Positions 43,208 through 52,006 of a stretch of DNA of 64,000 nucleotides are shown in pieces. Made by a program: the position numbers and the translations under genes. The notes below the pieces were generated by a model, which was given only the letters and a program-made list of their open reading frames with translations, searched no databases and was not told where the DNA came from. The DNA is from UBA9926 sp018645765 (GTDB taxonomy: Bacteria > Pseudomonadota > Gammaproteobacteria > Pseudomonadales > Azotimanducaceae), in contig CASIBO010000001.1 in the NCBI GenBank assembly GCA_949372755.1, positions 124,001-188,000 on the forward strand, in the 5' to 3' direction. Position 1 is the stretch's first letter; each line of letters begins with the position of its first letter.

Positions 43208-44338
43208 TTAGGGCGCCCAGCGGTACCATAAGGTCGACGACGACTCATCCAGGCGCAGCAGTGATAACTTGCGATCGAGCGCAATCACATCAATGATTTG
43301 CTGGACCTCCCCTTCACTGCGCAGTTTAAACTCAATCATATCCGTAAGGACCCTAACCGGCTGCACACTCATAACTTGCGTCAGGCCCTCAAGATATCGG
43401 CTCACCTCGGCGTAATCTTGAATCTCGGTAATGCCCTCGACCGTCAAACGCACTTCCGACCGGGTCGAGGTAACGGCATACTGCTCGCTGAGCACACTGG
43501 CCAGAACCATGACTAAAGCCGTTGCTAACTGCGCCTGACTCTCACCATAGACTGTACCGCTGCGCCATTGACCGCCTTCCCCCAGAGACCAATCGCCGCG
43601 CCATTGACCACTGAATTCGGACTCTGCTCTAAATACCAATATTTTATCCGGGGAATAGCGCTGGGATGCGGCCTCGATTCGGCCAAGGAAGCGGCCCCAA
43701 ATCTCAGAGGACGATACACCTCGGTTGTCTTCCAAATCCCATAATGGCAAGAGCAAGGGCACGCCACGTGCTTGCGCGGCCTGATTCAAGGTTTTCGAAA
43801 ACACAGATCGATTGGCCTCTCCCAGAACCTGACGACCCGATTCATCATCAATGGCCATCCAACTCAAGACAGACGGGCGATTGCTGCCCCAGACTGGCAA
43901 ATCGGCCGCGCGTAACACTTTTGCAATCAAACTCGACGCGAACCGGATTCGCATGACGAGACGCGGCGGCGCAGTGCTCTGTGGATCGGGTACCACTTCA
44001 GACTCAGCCGCGAGCTCATCTTTGGCCGCGTCAATCCGAGCGTAGCTAAATTCTGAATAATATTGTTCAGGCGTTTTTAGCGCGGCAACAATGGTCGGGT
44101 TCTGAAGAATATCCGAGCGGCCCGAGACGCGTTTGAGCACCTGCGAGAGCCCTTCTGAGGCATCGATACGGCGCTGCGCATCGCTTTGTGAATCGGTCAG
44201 CACTTCAGCCTGATACAAGTTTTCCAAGGTGACGGCCTCGAGCTTCTGGGCGACGCCCAGCAACAAAACAAGTAAGGTAAGGGAACTTTTAGCGGCAATG
44301 ACCCTTCTTACTGGTATGGATCTCTTGAACATAGACAA
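43208..44338 (-). CDS. DUF2066 family protein
   Basis: A 376-aa exported or periplasmic protein of unknown function, recognised by its DUF2066 pattern and its neighbourhood (DUF2066-perM-hda) in gammaproteobacteria. An N-terminal signal (TLLVLLLGVAQKLEAVT) is followed by LYQAEVLTDSQSDAQRRIDASEGLSQVLKRVSG. It is the first gene of the unit continuing through perM, hda and murG. It diverges from the DUF3108 gene with only 24 bases between the listed starts. Confidence 0.85.
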   Translation of the reverse strand: MSMFKRSIPVRRVIAAKSSLTLLVLLLGVAQKLEAVTLENLYQAEVLTDSQSDAQRRIDASEGLSQVLKRVSGRSDILQNPTIVAALKTPEQYYSEFSYARIDAAKDELAAESEVVPDPQSTAPPRLVMRIRFASSLIAKVLRAADLPVWGSNRPSVLSWMAIDDESGRQVLGEANRSVFSKTLNQAAQARGVPLLLPLWDLEDNRGVSSSEIWGRFLGRIEAASQRYSPDKILVFRAESEFSGQWRGDWSLGEGGQWRSGTVYGESQAQLATALVMVLASVLSEQYAVTSTRSEVRLTVEGITEIQDYAEVSRYLEGLTQVMSVQPVRVLTDMIEFKLRSEGEVQQIIDVIALDRKLSLLRLDESSSTLWYRWAP

Positions 44339-44362
44339 AACACAACTTTTCGGTAATGGCCT

Positions 44363-45262
44363 ATGTTACACATTAAACCCGTGATTACTGAAGTAACAGC
44401 TCTGGACGACCAGGCCGGTCCTCGCGCCGCGCCGCAACCATTGGTTGCACCCTGGGTACGCGGGTTGTGTTCAAGCCTTATCAGGCAAGCCCCGGTCACG
44501 CTGATGATCGCGGCGAGTCTCATGTGTCCGACGCAATCCATTGCAGGCGAGGACCGCGCACTGCAACGACCGCAACCGTTTAAGGTTATCTACCAAGCGG
44601 ACTATCGAGGTCTGCCGATCAGCGCAAGAGGCATTCGTGAGTTGTCCCGGCAAAACCTTGAGGGCGCGGAAGCATCGCTCTATACCCTTACCTCGTCTGC
44701 ACTGAGCATTTTCGCAAAATTCACAGAACAATCCGATTTTATAATGGTTGGCGATACGGCCAGACCGCAGTTTTACCGATACGACCGAACCGGCTTGGGG
44801 CGCAACAAAAGCATTCGCCTGAACTTTGATTGGAACCAAAATCAGGTTACCGACCTTGACTCAGGCGAGCATTGGCCCCTAGCAGACGCCCAGATATCCG
44901 ATCGATTGCTGTACCAGTTTCAATTGCAGACCGATTTGCTCAATCAAGGCGCAGACATCTCTTTGGGCACCCAGCTGAGCTACCAAATCCAAGACCAGAA
45001 CACGCTCAAAGATTATATTTTTTCCGTCAAGGCAAAGGTCACCCTTCAAACCCCATTAGGGCCCGTGGAGACCTATGAGATAGTTCGATCGAACGATCAA
45101 GAAAAGCGCTCTACCACGCTTTGGCTCGCACCGGCGTTTGAATACATGTTAATCCGATTCGAACAAGCCTCTAGCGATGGGGAGAATTTTTCGCTGGCCA
45201 TTGAGAAAGCCTACCTCAACGAGGCGCCTATCCTTGATTTTGACACTGGGGCGTCATCTTGA
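44363..45262 (+). CDS. DUF3108 family protein
   Basis: A 299-aa protein of unknown function recognised as DUF3108 (FKVIYQADYRGLPISARGIRELSRQ, YRYDRTGLGRNKSIRLNFDW, QLQTDLLNQG, VETYEIVRSNDQEKRSTTLWLAPAFEYMLIRFEQ). A hydrophobic signal-like stretch (VTLMIAASLMCPTQSIAG) lies at residues 45-62, late for a signal peptide, so the true start may be downstream, for example the ATG at 44501. In Pseudomonas it follows purMN, which are absent here. Confidence 0.8.
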   Translation: MLHIKPVITEVTALDDQAGPRAAPQPLVAPWVRGLCSSLIRQAPVTLMIAASLMCPTQSIAGEDRALQRPQPFKVIYQADYRGLPISARGIRELSRQNLEGAEASLYTLTSSALSIFAKFTEQSDFIMVGDTARPQFYRYDRTGLGRNKSIRLNFDWNQNQVTDLDSGEHWPLADAQISDRLLYQFQLQTDLLNQGADISLGTQLSYQIQDQNTLKDYIFSVKAKVTLQTPLGPVETYEIVRSNDQEKRSTTLWLAPAFEYMLIRFEQASSDGENFSLAIEKAYLNEAPILDFDTGASS

Positions 45263-45377
45263 ATGACTTTACGCAACTTTAAAAAGCGCGCTCAAAATTC
45301 GCTCGATGCCTTCATTTTGCATTGATTTTAGCCTAGCGAGCCGTCGATTTTCTGGTTCGGCCCCTGCCGAGATTGCG

Positions 45378-45944
45378 CTAGGTCTTAGGCAACGTCACCC
45401 CAGTCTGACCCTGGTATTTGCCACCCCGGTCACGATAACTGGTTTGACACACCTCATCACTTTCGAAAAACAGCATTTGCGCCACCCCTTCGTTCGCATA
45501 GATTTTGGCCGGCAAGGTGGTCGTATTCGAAAACTCCAAGGTCACATGGCCCTCCCATTCCGGCTCGAGCGGTGTCACGTTCACGATTATACCGCACCGG
45601 GCATAGGTTGATTTTCCAAGGCAGATGGTCAGAACGCTTCTGGGAATTTTAAAATACTCAACCGTTCTTGCCAGAGCAAATGAGTTGGGTGGAATCACGC
45701 AAACATCACTTTTAACGTCCACAAAACTGCGCTCATCAAAGGCCTTGGGATCAACGGTTGCCGAATGAATATTGGTGAAGACCTTAAACTCATCAGCGCA
45801 ACGGACATCATAGCCATAGCTCGATGTGCCCCAAGAAATAACACGGGCGCCCCGATCCTCACGCACTTGACCTGGCTCGAACGGCGAAATCATATCCTGC
45901 TCTGCCGCCATTCTTTGAATCCATGCATCTGATTTGATCGTCAT
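45378..45944 (-). CDS. dcd: dCTP deaminase
   Basis: Dcd makes dUTP from dCTP for thymidylate supply. The 188-aa product has WGTSSYGYDVRC, LGKSTYARCGIIVNVTPLEPEWEGHVTLEFSNTT (with the catalytic Glu) and QGQTGVTLPKT at the end, matching the family. It is followed on the same strand, moving upstream, by mrp and divergently metG, the conserved dcd-mrp-metG arrangement. It is convergent with the DUF3108 gene. Confidence 0.97.
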   Translation of the reverse strand: MTIKSDAWIQRMAAEQDMISPFEPGQVREDRGARVISWGTSSYGYDVRCADEFKVFTNIHSATVDPKAFDERSFVDVKSDVCVIPPNSFALARTVEYFKIPRSVLTICLGKSTYARCGIIVNVTPLEPEWEGHVTLEFSNTTTLPAKIYANEGVAQMLFFESDEVCQTSYRDRGGKYQGQTGVTLPKT

Positions 45945-46020
45945 GCTCTTTCTCCTAATGCCCTTGCATTATCGCGTTATCCGTAACCTGCTACCGGTCA
46001 TCAGCCTGCCCGCTAGGCCG

Positions 46021-46854
46021 TTAATCATCCACAATCGAAATCATCGGCGCGGCTGGTGCCGTTTTGTTTGCGAGCAGCGACAACACGTCGCCTGCAAGCG
46101 TCTTAAATATTTTACCCGCGACACTGTCCCCCTCATTGGCAATTGGCCTGCCTGCATCTGAAGTCTGACGGGTCTCCAGACTCAGTGGGAGGCGCGCTAA
46201 AACCGAAACGCCAAACTCCTCAGCGATGGCATCGCCGCCGCCTTCACCAAAGATCGCGCTGTTCTCACCACAGTGAGGGCATACAAACGTGCTCATATTT
46301 TCGACAACCCCATAAACCGGGACGCGGACCTTTCGAAACATCTCTATGCCCTTGCGCGCATCGAGTAACGCAATATCCTGCGGCGTTGTCACAATCAGCG
46401 CCCCATCAACCGGCACCCGCTGGGCGAGGGTTAATTGAATATCCCCCGTACCCGGCGGCATATCGATGACCAAAATATCCAGATCTGGCCAATCGGTCTG
46501 CGTCAGCATCTGCTGCAATGCCCCACTCGCCATAGGCCCTCGCCAAATGGCGGGGGTCTTACTCGAGGCTAGAAAGCTCATCGACATGCAGTGCACGCCA
46601 TGCGCCAATATAGGAACCAACTGTTGATCAATCACATCAGGTTTGGTTCCGCTGGGCAATCCCATCAGCGTGCCCTGACTCGGGCCATAGATGTCCGCAT
46701 CGAGCAAACCCACCCGTCGCCCGGAAGCCTTGAGCGCAACCGCCAAGTTTGTCGCAATGGTCGATTTGCCGACACCGCCCTTGCCCGAAGCCACTGCGAC
46801 AATCTGGGCAATGCCTTTAATCGCCAATGGCGCAACCTTTGTTTGTTCTGACAC
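46021..46854 (-). CDS. apbC: Mrp/ApbC iron-sulfur cluster carrier ATPase
   Basis: Mrp delivers Fe-S clusters to target enzymes. The 277-aa product has the deviant P-loop VASGKGGVGKSTIA, LDADIYGPSQGTLMG, DIQLTLAQRV and the C-X2-C cluster site FVCPHCGE. It lacks the N-terminal MIP18/DUF59 domain found in longer Mrp proteins. It is 76 bases from dcd, on the same strand, and shares a promoter-like sequence with serA upstream. Confidence 0.93.
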   Translation of the reverse strand: MSEQTKVAPLAIKGIAQIVAVASGKGGVGKSTIATNLAVALKASGRRVGLLDADIYGPSQGTLMGLPSGTKPDVIDQQLVPILAHGVHCMSMSFLASSKTPAIWRGPMASGALQQMLTQTDWPDLDILVIDMPPGTGDIQLTLAQRVPVDGALIVTTPQDIALLDARKGIEMFRKVRVPVYGVVENMSTFVCPHCGENSAIFGEGGGDAIAEEFGVSVLARLPLSLETRQTSDAGRPIANEGDSVAGKIFKTLAGDVLSLLANKTAPAAPMISIVDD

Positions 46855-46875
46855 AAAACCTCCTTCATCGCTGGC

Positions 46876-46890
46876 AAGGCGATATTGTAC
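46876..46890 (-). promoter_or_regulatory. Candidate -10 region of mrp
   Basis: Minus-strand GTACAATATCGCCTT has a TACAAT -10 box (46884-46889), about 30 bases upstream of the mrp ATG, followed by a GC-rich discriminator. The 15 bases are identical to those upstream of serA. No convincing -35 was found. Confidence 0.5.
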
Positions 46891-47016
46891 CTAGCACAGC
46901 CGCTAAAAGCAGGTCAGCCGCTCAAGGATTATCATGCCCCACGTTTCATCTTGATGAGCCCTAGCGTCACCCATCCAGATCCCCTAAACTTGCGCCTTCA
47001 CTTTCGGAGACTAGCC

Positions 47017-49029
47017 ATGACAACTCGGCGACGAATCCTAGTAACCAGCGCCCTACCCTATGCCAACGGCGCCATCCATCTGGGCCACATGCTCGAACAC
47101 GTTCAAACGGACATATTTGTTCGTTTTCAGCGATTGCAAGGCCATGAATGTATCTACGTTTGTGCCGATGATGTCCATGGCACGGCCGTCATGTTGAATG
47201 CTCAAGCCGCAGGGCAGACGCCTTTAGACTATGCCGCCGAGATCACCAAGGCGCACATTCAGGACTTCCAATCGTTTCAGATTAGTCACGATTGCTACGA
47301 GACCACCCACTCCAAAGACAATGAGCAACTGTCTGCTGAGATTTATTCACGGCTTCTCGCTTCCGGGAATATTGAAAAAGCCGCTGTTGAGCAACTGTTT
47401 GATACTGAGAAGGGCTTATTCCTTGCCGATCGATTCGTTGTCGGCGGATGTCCTGCCTGCAAAACCCCTGAGCAGTATGGTGACAACTGTGACGCTTGCG
47501 GTGCCACCTATGCCGCCACCGATTTAATCGACCCACGATCAAAGCTGTCTGGTTCTAAACCCGAACTCAGAACCTCTGAACACATCTTCTTTGCGCTTTC
47601 AAAGCACACCGAATTCCTAAAAAATTGGACCCAAAGCGGCGCTTTACATCCGGCTGTCACCAACAAACTGTCTGAATGGCTCGATACTGGACTGCAAAAC
47701 TGGGACATTTCCAGAGATGCGCCTTATTTTGGGTTTGAGATTCCCGGCGAGCCCGGGAAGTATTTTTATGTCTGGCTGGATGCCCCGATCGGGTATATCG
47801 CCAGTTTTAAACGCTACTGTGCGAGCCATGACCTCGATTATGAGGACTACTGGCGAGCCGATTCTGATTGTGAAGTGCATCATTTTATTGGCAAAGATAT
47901 CGTCAACTTTCACGCGCTGTTTTGGCCTGCCATGCTGACCGCTGCCAATCTCCGCCCCCCCACCAAAGTCACCGTCCATGGTTTCTTGACGATTAACGGC
48001 GAGAAGATGTCGAAATCAAAAGGCACCTTTATCAACGCTCGGACCTATCTCGATCAATTATCGCCAGAATACTTGCGGTATTACTTTGCGGCAAAACTCA
48101 ATCCAAGCGTTGCAGATCTGGATCTTAATCTCGAAGACTTTGTGCAGAAGGTGAATGCAGACTTGGTCGGCAAAGTCGCCAATATTGCGAGTCGTTGCGC
48201 CGGCTTTATCAACAAACAGTTCGGCGGGGTGATTAATGCCTCAACGGGGACCCCACTGATTGGGCACTTTCAGTCCGCGGCCAATGAGATCGCAGCCCTG
48301 TATGAAGCGCGAGAATTCAGTAAAGCCATGCGGGTTATCATGGGCCTTGCGGATCAAGCCAATCAGTTCATCGCGGAAGAGCAGCCCTGGCAACTGATCA
48401 AAAACCCTGAGACGAGAGATCGTGCGGAAGCCGTTTGCGCCGACGGTCTAAATCTATTTCGATTGCTAACGCTGTATTTGAAGCCTGTTCTGCCCGGTCT
48501 CGCTGAGCGAGCCGAGGCCTTTCTCTCAATCGAGCCACTCGCTTGGGCAGACCACAACACCCAGCTTAAAGGTCACACGATTGCGGCCTTTCAACCGCTC
48601 ATACAGCGAATCGAACTCGCGCAAGTGCAGGCGATGATCGAGATCGAGCAAGCCCAAGGCCAACCCGCTCAGTCCGGTGAGGTTGCGCCCCCCCCCGAAG
48701 AAGACACCATTGATATTGCAGCGTTTGCCCAAGTTGACCTGCGCGTTGCCCGGATTGTTGCGGCGCAGGCCGTTGTGGGCGCTGACAAACTGCTTGCCCT
48801 GACCCTCGATGTTGGGGATCACCAGCGCAACGTCTTTTCCGGTATCAAATCAGCCTATCAACCAGAAGAGTTGATCGGGAAACTGACCGTCCTGGTCGCG
48901 AACCTTGCCCCCCGAAAAATGAAATTTGGCATCTCTGAAGGCATGATTCTCGCAGCGGGCCCAGGCGGCGCCGATATTTTCCTCATCAGTCCCGATTCCG
49001 GCGCGACACCAGGCATGAAGGTGAGCTGA
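47017..49029 (+). CDS. metG: Methionyl-tRNA synthetase
   Basis: Charges initiator and elongator tRNA-Met. The ATG at 47017 (MTTRRRILVTSALPYANG) is preceded by GGAG at 7 bases and gives 670 aa; upstream in-frame extension to 46885 has no family support. It has HLGH (21-24), a zinc knuckle C145-X2-C148...C158-X2-C161, KMSKSKG near 330, and a C-terminal OB-fold tRNA-binding domain (VDLRVARIVAAQAV...) after a Glu/Pro-rich linker. Thus it is the long, dimeric form. It is 7 bases before rnfA. Confidence 0.97.
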   Translation: MTTRRRILVTSALPYANGAIHLGHMLEHVQTDIFVRFQRLQGHECIYVCADDVHGTAVMLNAQAAGQTPLDYAAEITKAHIQDFQSFQISHDCYETTHSKDNEQLSAEIYSRLLASGNIEKAAVEQLFDTEKGLFLADRFVVGGCPACKTPEQYGDNCDACGATYAATDLIDPRSKLSGSKPELRTSEHIFFALSKHTEFLKNWTQSGALHPAVTNKLSEWLDTGLQNWDISRDAPYFGFEIPGEPGKYFYVWLDAPIGYIASFKRYCASHDLDYEDYWRADSDCEVHHFIGKDIVNFHALFWPAMLTAANLRPPTKVTVHGFLTINGEKMSKSKGTFINARTYLDQLSPEYLRYYFAAKLNPSVADLDLNLEDFVQKVNADLVGKVANIASRCAGFINKQFGGVINASTGTPLIGHFQSAANEIAALYEAREFSKAMRVIMGLADQANQFIAEEQPWQLIKNPETRDRAEAVCADGLNLFRLLTLYLKPVLPGLAERAEAFLSIEPLAWADHNTQLKGHTIAAFQPLIQRIELAQVQAMIEIEQAQGQPAQSGEVAPPPEEDTIDIAAFAQVDLRVARIVAAQAVVGADKLLALTLDVGDHQRNVFSGIKSAYQPEELIGKLTVLVANLAPRKMKFGISEGMILAAGPGGADIFLISPDSGATPGMKVS

Positions 49030-49036
49030 GTAGACG

Positions 49037-49621
49037 ATGATCACCGAGGCCCTATTGGTACTCTTTACTGCGATCTTCGTGAACAACTTTGTTGTGGTCC
49101 AATTTCTAGGGTTGTGCCCCTTTTTAGGCGCCAGCCAAAGGCTGTCGAGTGCCGCGGGTTTGGCCAGTGCCACTCTTTTCGTGCTGACTTTAAGTGCCGG
49201 GGCCGCCTATTTGCTCGAGCAGTATGTGCTGCAGCCCTTCGGCCTAACCGGCCTGCGGATTTTGACCTTTATTCTGATCATTGCCGCCTTGGTGCAATTC
49301 ATGGAAATTGTGATTCGAGCCACTCAACCGGTCTTGCATCAATTCTTGGGAGTTTATATCCCGCTCATCACCACCAACTGCATGGTCTTAGGGGTCGCCC
49401 TAATTAACGCAAGGACCAGCCAATCGTTTTTTGAGGCGCTGCTTTTAGGACTCGGTGCGGGGTTGGGGTTTGGCCTGCTGCTGCTGATGTTTGCTGCCTT
49501 GCGCGAGCATCAATCGGCCTTAAAGGTTCCGAAACCCTTTCAAGGCGCGGCCATTAACATGATTACGGCCGGTCTTATTGCCCTTGGGTTTTCAGGTTTA
49601 ACGGCGATGCACTTCTCATGA
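49037..49621 (+). CDS. rnfA: Rnf complex subunit RnfA
   Basis: An integral membrane subunit of the ion-translocating Rnf (Rsx) electron-transfer complex. The 194-aa product has six hydrophobic helices and the family LFTAIFVNNFVVVQFLGLCPFLGASQ and ITTNCMVLGVALIN stretches, the latter holding the membrane Cys that, with its RnfE counterpart, helps bind the intramembrane Fe-S cluster. It starts the rnfABDGE-nth operon and overlaps rnfB by 4 bases (ATGA). Confidence 0.96.
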   Translation: MITEALLVLFTAIFVNNFVVVQFLGLCPFLGASQRLSSAAGLASATLFVLTLSAGAAYLLEQYVLQPFGLTGLRILTFILIIAALVQFMEIVIRATQPVLHQFLGVYIPLITTNCMVLGVALINARTSQSFFEALLLGLGAGLGFGLLLLMFAALREHQSALKVPKPFQGAAINMITAGLIALGFSGLTAMHFS

Positions 49622-50511
49622 TGCTTGGTTATCTGCTGATACTGCTCGGCTGCGCCCTTTTGACCTTCGGCGTTGTCTATTTCGGCCAACGCGCTTTCCC
49701 GCAGACGCCCAACGTCGTTGAAGACTTGATCTATCGAACGCTGCCCCAAACCCAATGCGCCCAATGCGGCTACCCAGGCTGCCGGCCCTATGCCGCCGCC
49801 GTCGCGAAAGGGGAAGCCATTAATCGCTGCCCGCCCGGGGGTGAGGCCTTGATCCAAACCCTCGCTAGCCTGTTAAATCGGCCAGCGAGTCCACTGGCCA
49901 GCGAGCTCAAAGCGGTTCCCGTACCGCTGATTGCACGGATTCAAGAATCAAATTGCATCGGCTGCATGCTGTGCATTAAGGCGTGCCCCGTTGATGCCAT
50001 TATCGGGAGCCAGAACCTGATGCACTCGGTCATCGAATCCGAGTGTACGGGGTGCGAGCTCTGCCTACCGCCCTGTCCAGTTGATTGTATTGACCTAATC
50101 GAAGCAGACAGTCCCAAGGCGGTCACCTCGATGCGGCCAAAGTCTGATGAAGCCTGCATTTTTTGCAGCGCCTGCGTGACCGCTTGTCCTAAGTCGCTTA
50201 CGCCACAACATTTGTTCCTAGCCTTTGACCAGCCTGAGCGCAGCGCGAAACTTGGTTTATCCGACTGCATCGAATGCACGCTTTGCGATCAAGTTTGTCC
50301 GAGCGAGCTGCCGCTGACAGAGTCCTTTCGGCGCATGAAAGACAATCAGCGACTCATTACCCAAGCCGCCGAGACCGCTGAAGCAACGGAGCAACGATTT
50401 TTACGAAGAGAGACTCGCATTGAAACCGCCGCGGCGACGCTCAAAATGCGGCCGAAGCCCAAAGACGCCCTCGCGCTGATCGCGCAAATCAAGGATGGTT
50501 CAGGATCATGA
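49618..50511 (+). CDS. rnfB: RnfB fused to the C-terminal ferredoxin domain of RnfC
   Basis: RnfB relays electrons between RnfC and the membrane subunits. Residues 1-25 form a membrane anchor; C47, C50, C55 and C71 give the RnfB [4Fe-4S] site; two ferredoxin clusters follow (C113/116/119/123 and C143/146/149/153), where a normal RnfB nearly ends. The protein instead continues to 297 aa through C180/183/186/190 and C217/220/223/227 with CIFCSACVTACPKSLTPQHL and LSDCIECTLCDQVCPSELPL, then FRRMKDNQRL and a charged helix, which match the end of RnfC. RnfC's NADH/FMN body is missing. The reading frame is continuous with no frameshift. It overlaps rnfD by 4 bases. Confidence 0.93.
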   Translation: MMLGYLLILLGCALLTFGVVYFGQRAFPQTPNVVEDLIYRTLPQTQCAQCGYPGCRPYAAAVAKGEAINRCPPGGEALIQTLASLLNRPASPLASELKAVPVPLIARIQESNCIGCMLCIKACPVDAIIGSQNLMHSVIESECTGCELCLPPCPVDCIDLIEADSPKAVTSMRPKSDEACIFCSACVTACPKSLTPQHLFLAFDQPERSAKLGLSDCIECTLCDQVCPSELPLTESFRRMKDNQRLITQAAETAEATEQRFLRRETRIETAAATLKMRPKPKDALALIAQIKDGSGS

Positions 50512-51461
50512 ACAGTAACCAAATCATGATCAGAACGGGCATGGCCCTCATCCCAGGCGCCCTAGCGAGCCTTTGGGTTTTTGGATTTGGGATCTTACTC
50601 AACGTGGCCGCCGCGCTCTTAGCGGCACTGGTCTTGGAGATGGCTTATCACCGAGTCCGACGACGACCGCAAACCAAGGCCAGTCTCAGCAGTGGTTTGT
50701 TGGCCGCTGTTCTACTCGCACTGTGTCTACCGCCGATGCTCCCCTTTGGACTGGTTGTCTTCGGGGTCGCCTTTGCACTGATTTTCGGTAAGTTCGTTTA
50801 TGGCGGCTTGGGGCAAAACCTCTTCAACCCTGCGATGGTGGGCTATGGTGGACTGATCTTATCGTCGCCCTTACTCATGACCCAATGGCTACCAGAATCC
50901 GGCATTACGCCTTCGACCCTCGACCTGTTCCGCATCAAAATCGGCCTGCAAAACTTGGATGGCTACACCGGGGCCACCGCCCTTGACCTGCTTCGCAATC
51001 GGCAAGGGATGACTTTAAGCGAATACTGGCAGCTCGCTGAACCCGTTTTCAATGACCAAATCTTAATCAGCCTTGGCTACCTGCTGGGCGGCGTCTATCT
51101 CATCCAAGCCCGCATTATTTCGTTCAAGCTGCCTTTGGCAATGCTTATTGGATTATTGGTGCCGAGCCTCTTTCTGTATGATGCCGGAAGCTCGAGCAGC
51201 CTCGGTTCACCGTGGCTGCATGGGTTGGCCGGGGCCACCATGATCGGCGCTTTTTTCATCATCACCGATCCGGTAAGCTCGCCGAATACGACACAAGGAC
51301 TCTGGATTTACGGCCTGCTTGTCGGCGGCTTGACCTTTCTCATCCGAGGTTTCGGCGCTTATCCAGATGGTTTGGCCTTTGCGGTGCTGCTCAGCAATGC
51401 GGCAGCGCCCTTGATCGACCGCGTCGTTCAATTACGATCTGAGCGAGCACAAGACCGATGA
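50508..51461 (+). CDS. rnfD: Rnf complex subunit RnfD
   Basis: A membrane flavoprotein subunit. The 317-aa product has about nine hydrophobic segments and GLGQNLFNPAMVGYGGL. The covalent FMN site is TGAT (Thr157 in DGYTGATALDLL). The C-terminal half has the ITDPVSSPNT turn. It follows rnfB directly, so rnfC, normally between them, is absent. It overlaps rnfG by 4 bases. Confidence 0.95.
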   Translation: MNSNQIMIRTGMALIPGALASLWVFGFGILLNVAAALLAALVLEMAYHRVRRRPQTKASLSSGLLAAVLLALCLPPMLPFGLVVFGVAFALIFGKFVYGGLGQNLFNPAMVGYGGLILSSPLLMTQWLPESGITPSTLDLFRIKIGLQNLDGYTGATALDLLRNRQGMTLSEYWQLAEPVFNDQILISLGYLLGGVYLIQARIISFKLPLAMLIGLLVPSLFLYDAGSSSSLGSPWLHGLAGATMIGAFFIITDPVSSPNTTQGLWIYGLLVGGLTFLIRGFGAYPDGLAFAVLLSNAAAPLIDRVVQLRSERAQDR

Positions 51462-52006
51462 AACCCGCCTTTTTAATGCTCATCCTCGCAGCCGCAGTGG
51501 CTGCATTGATCATTGGCGGCTTAGCAGAGTCCACGCATCAGCGCATAGCGCAGAATCAAGTAGACTATGATTTAAAGCAATTGCAACGGGCCATCAACAA
51601 TCCATCGATGACTCTGATTCAGCCCGATTTAGACAGCCCGCATTTTGAACTGTGGTCCGACAACCACCGGCAAGGCTTTTTGTTATCCATTGAAACAACC
51701 CAGGGCTACAACGGCACCATTCGCGCCTGGCTCGCTGTGGATCAAGCAGGATTGATCACCGCGGTGTCGACGCATCACCATCAAGAAACCCCTGGCATTG
51801 GCGATATTATTAATGCGGATGCGCCCTGGCTTGACCAGTTTTATAGCCGAACCCTTTGGCAACATCAGTTTCGCCTCAAACGCGCGGGTGGGGATTTCGA
51901 TCATGTCACCGGCGCCACAATCACCAGCCGTGCCTATATCGAGATGGTGGGCCAGGGGCTCAAAGATCATGCGCATCGATTTATGACCGAGGACGCTGAT
52001 GAGTAA
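51458..52006 (+). CDS. rnfG: Rnf complex subunit RnfG
   Basis: A periplasmic flavoprotein with one N-terminal membrane anchor (FLMLILAAAVAALIIGGLA). It has the HHQETPGIGD segment and a covalent FMN site TGAT (Thr154 in DHVTGATITSRAY). At 182 aa it is a little shorter than E. coli RsxG (206 aa). It overlaps rnfE by 8 bases. Confidence 0.95.
   Translation: MKPAFLMLILAAAVAALIIGGLAESTHQRIAQNQVDYDLKQLQRAINNPSMTLIQPDLDSPHFELWSDNHRQGFLLSIETTQGYNGTIRAWLAVDQAGLITAVSTHHHQETPGIGDIINADAPWLDQFYSRTLWQHQFRLKRAGGDFDHVTGATITSRAYIEMVGQGLKDHAHRFMTEDADE

Noticed and set aside
50512..51461. Possible rnfC fragment within or after rnfD
   Set aside because: The rnfD frame is complete and of normal content; only the ferredoxin end of RnfC is present, in the RnfB frame.
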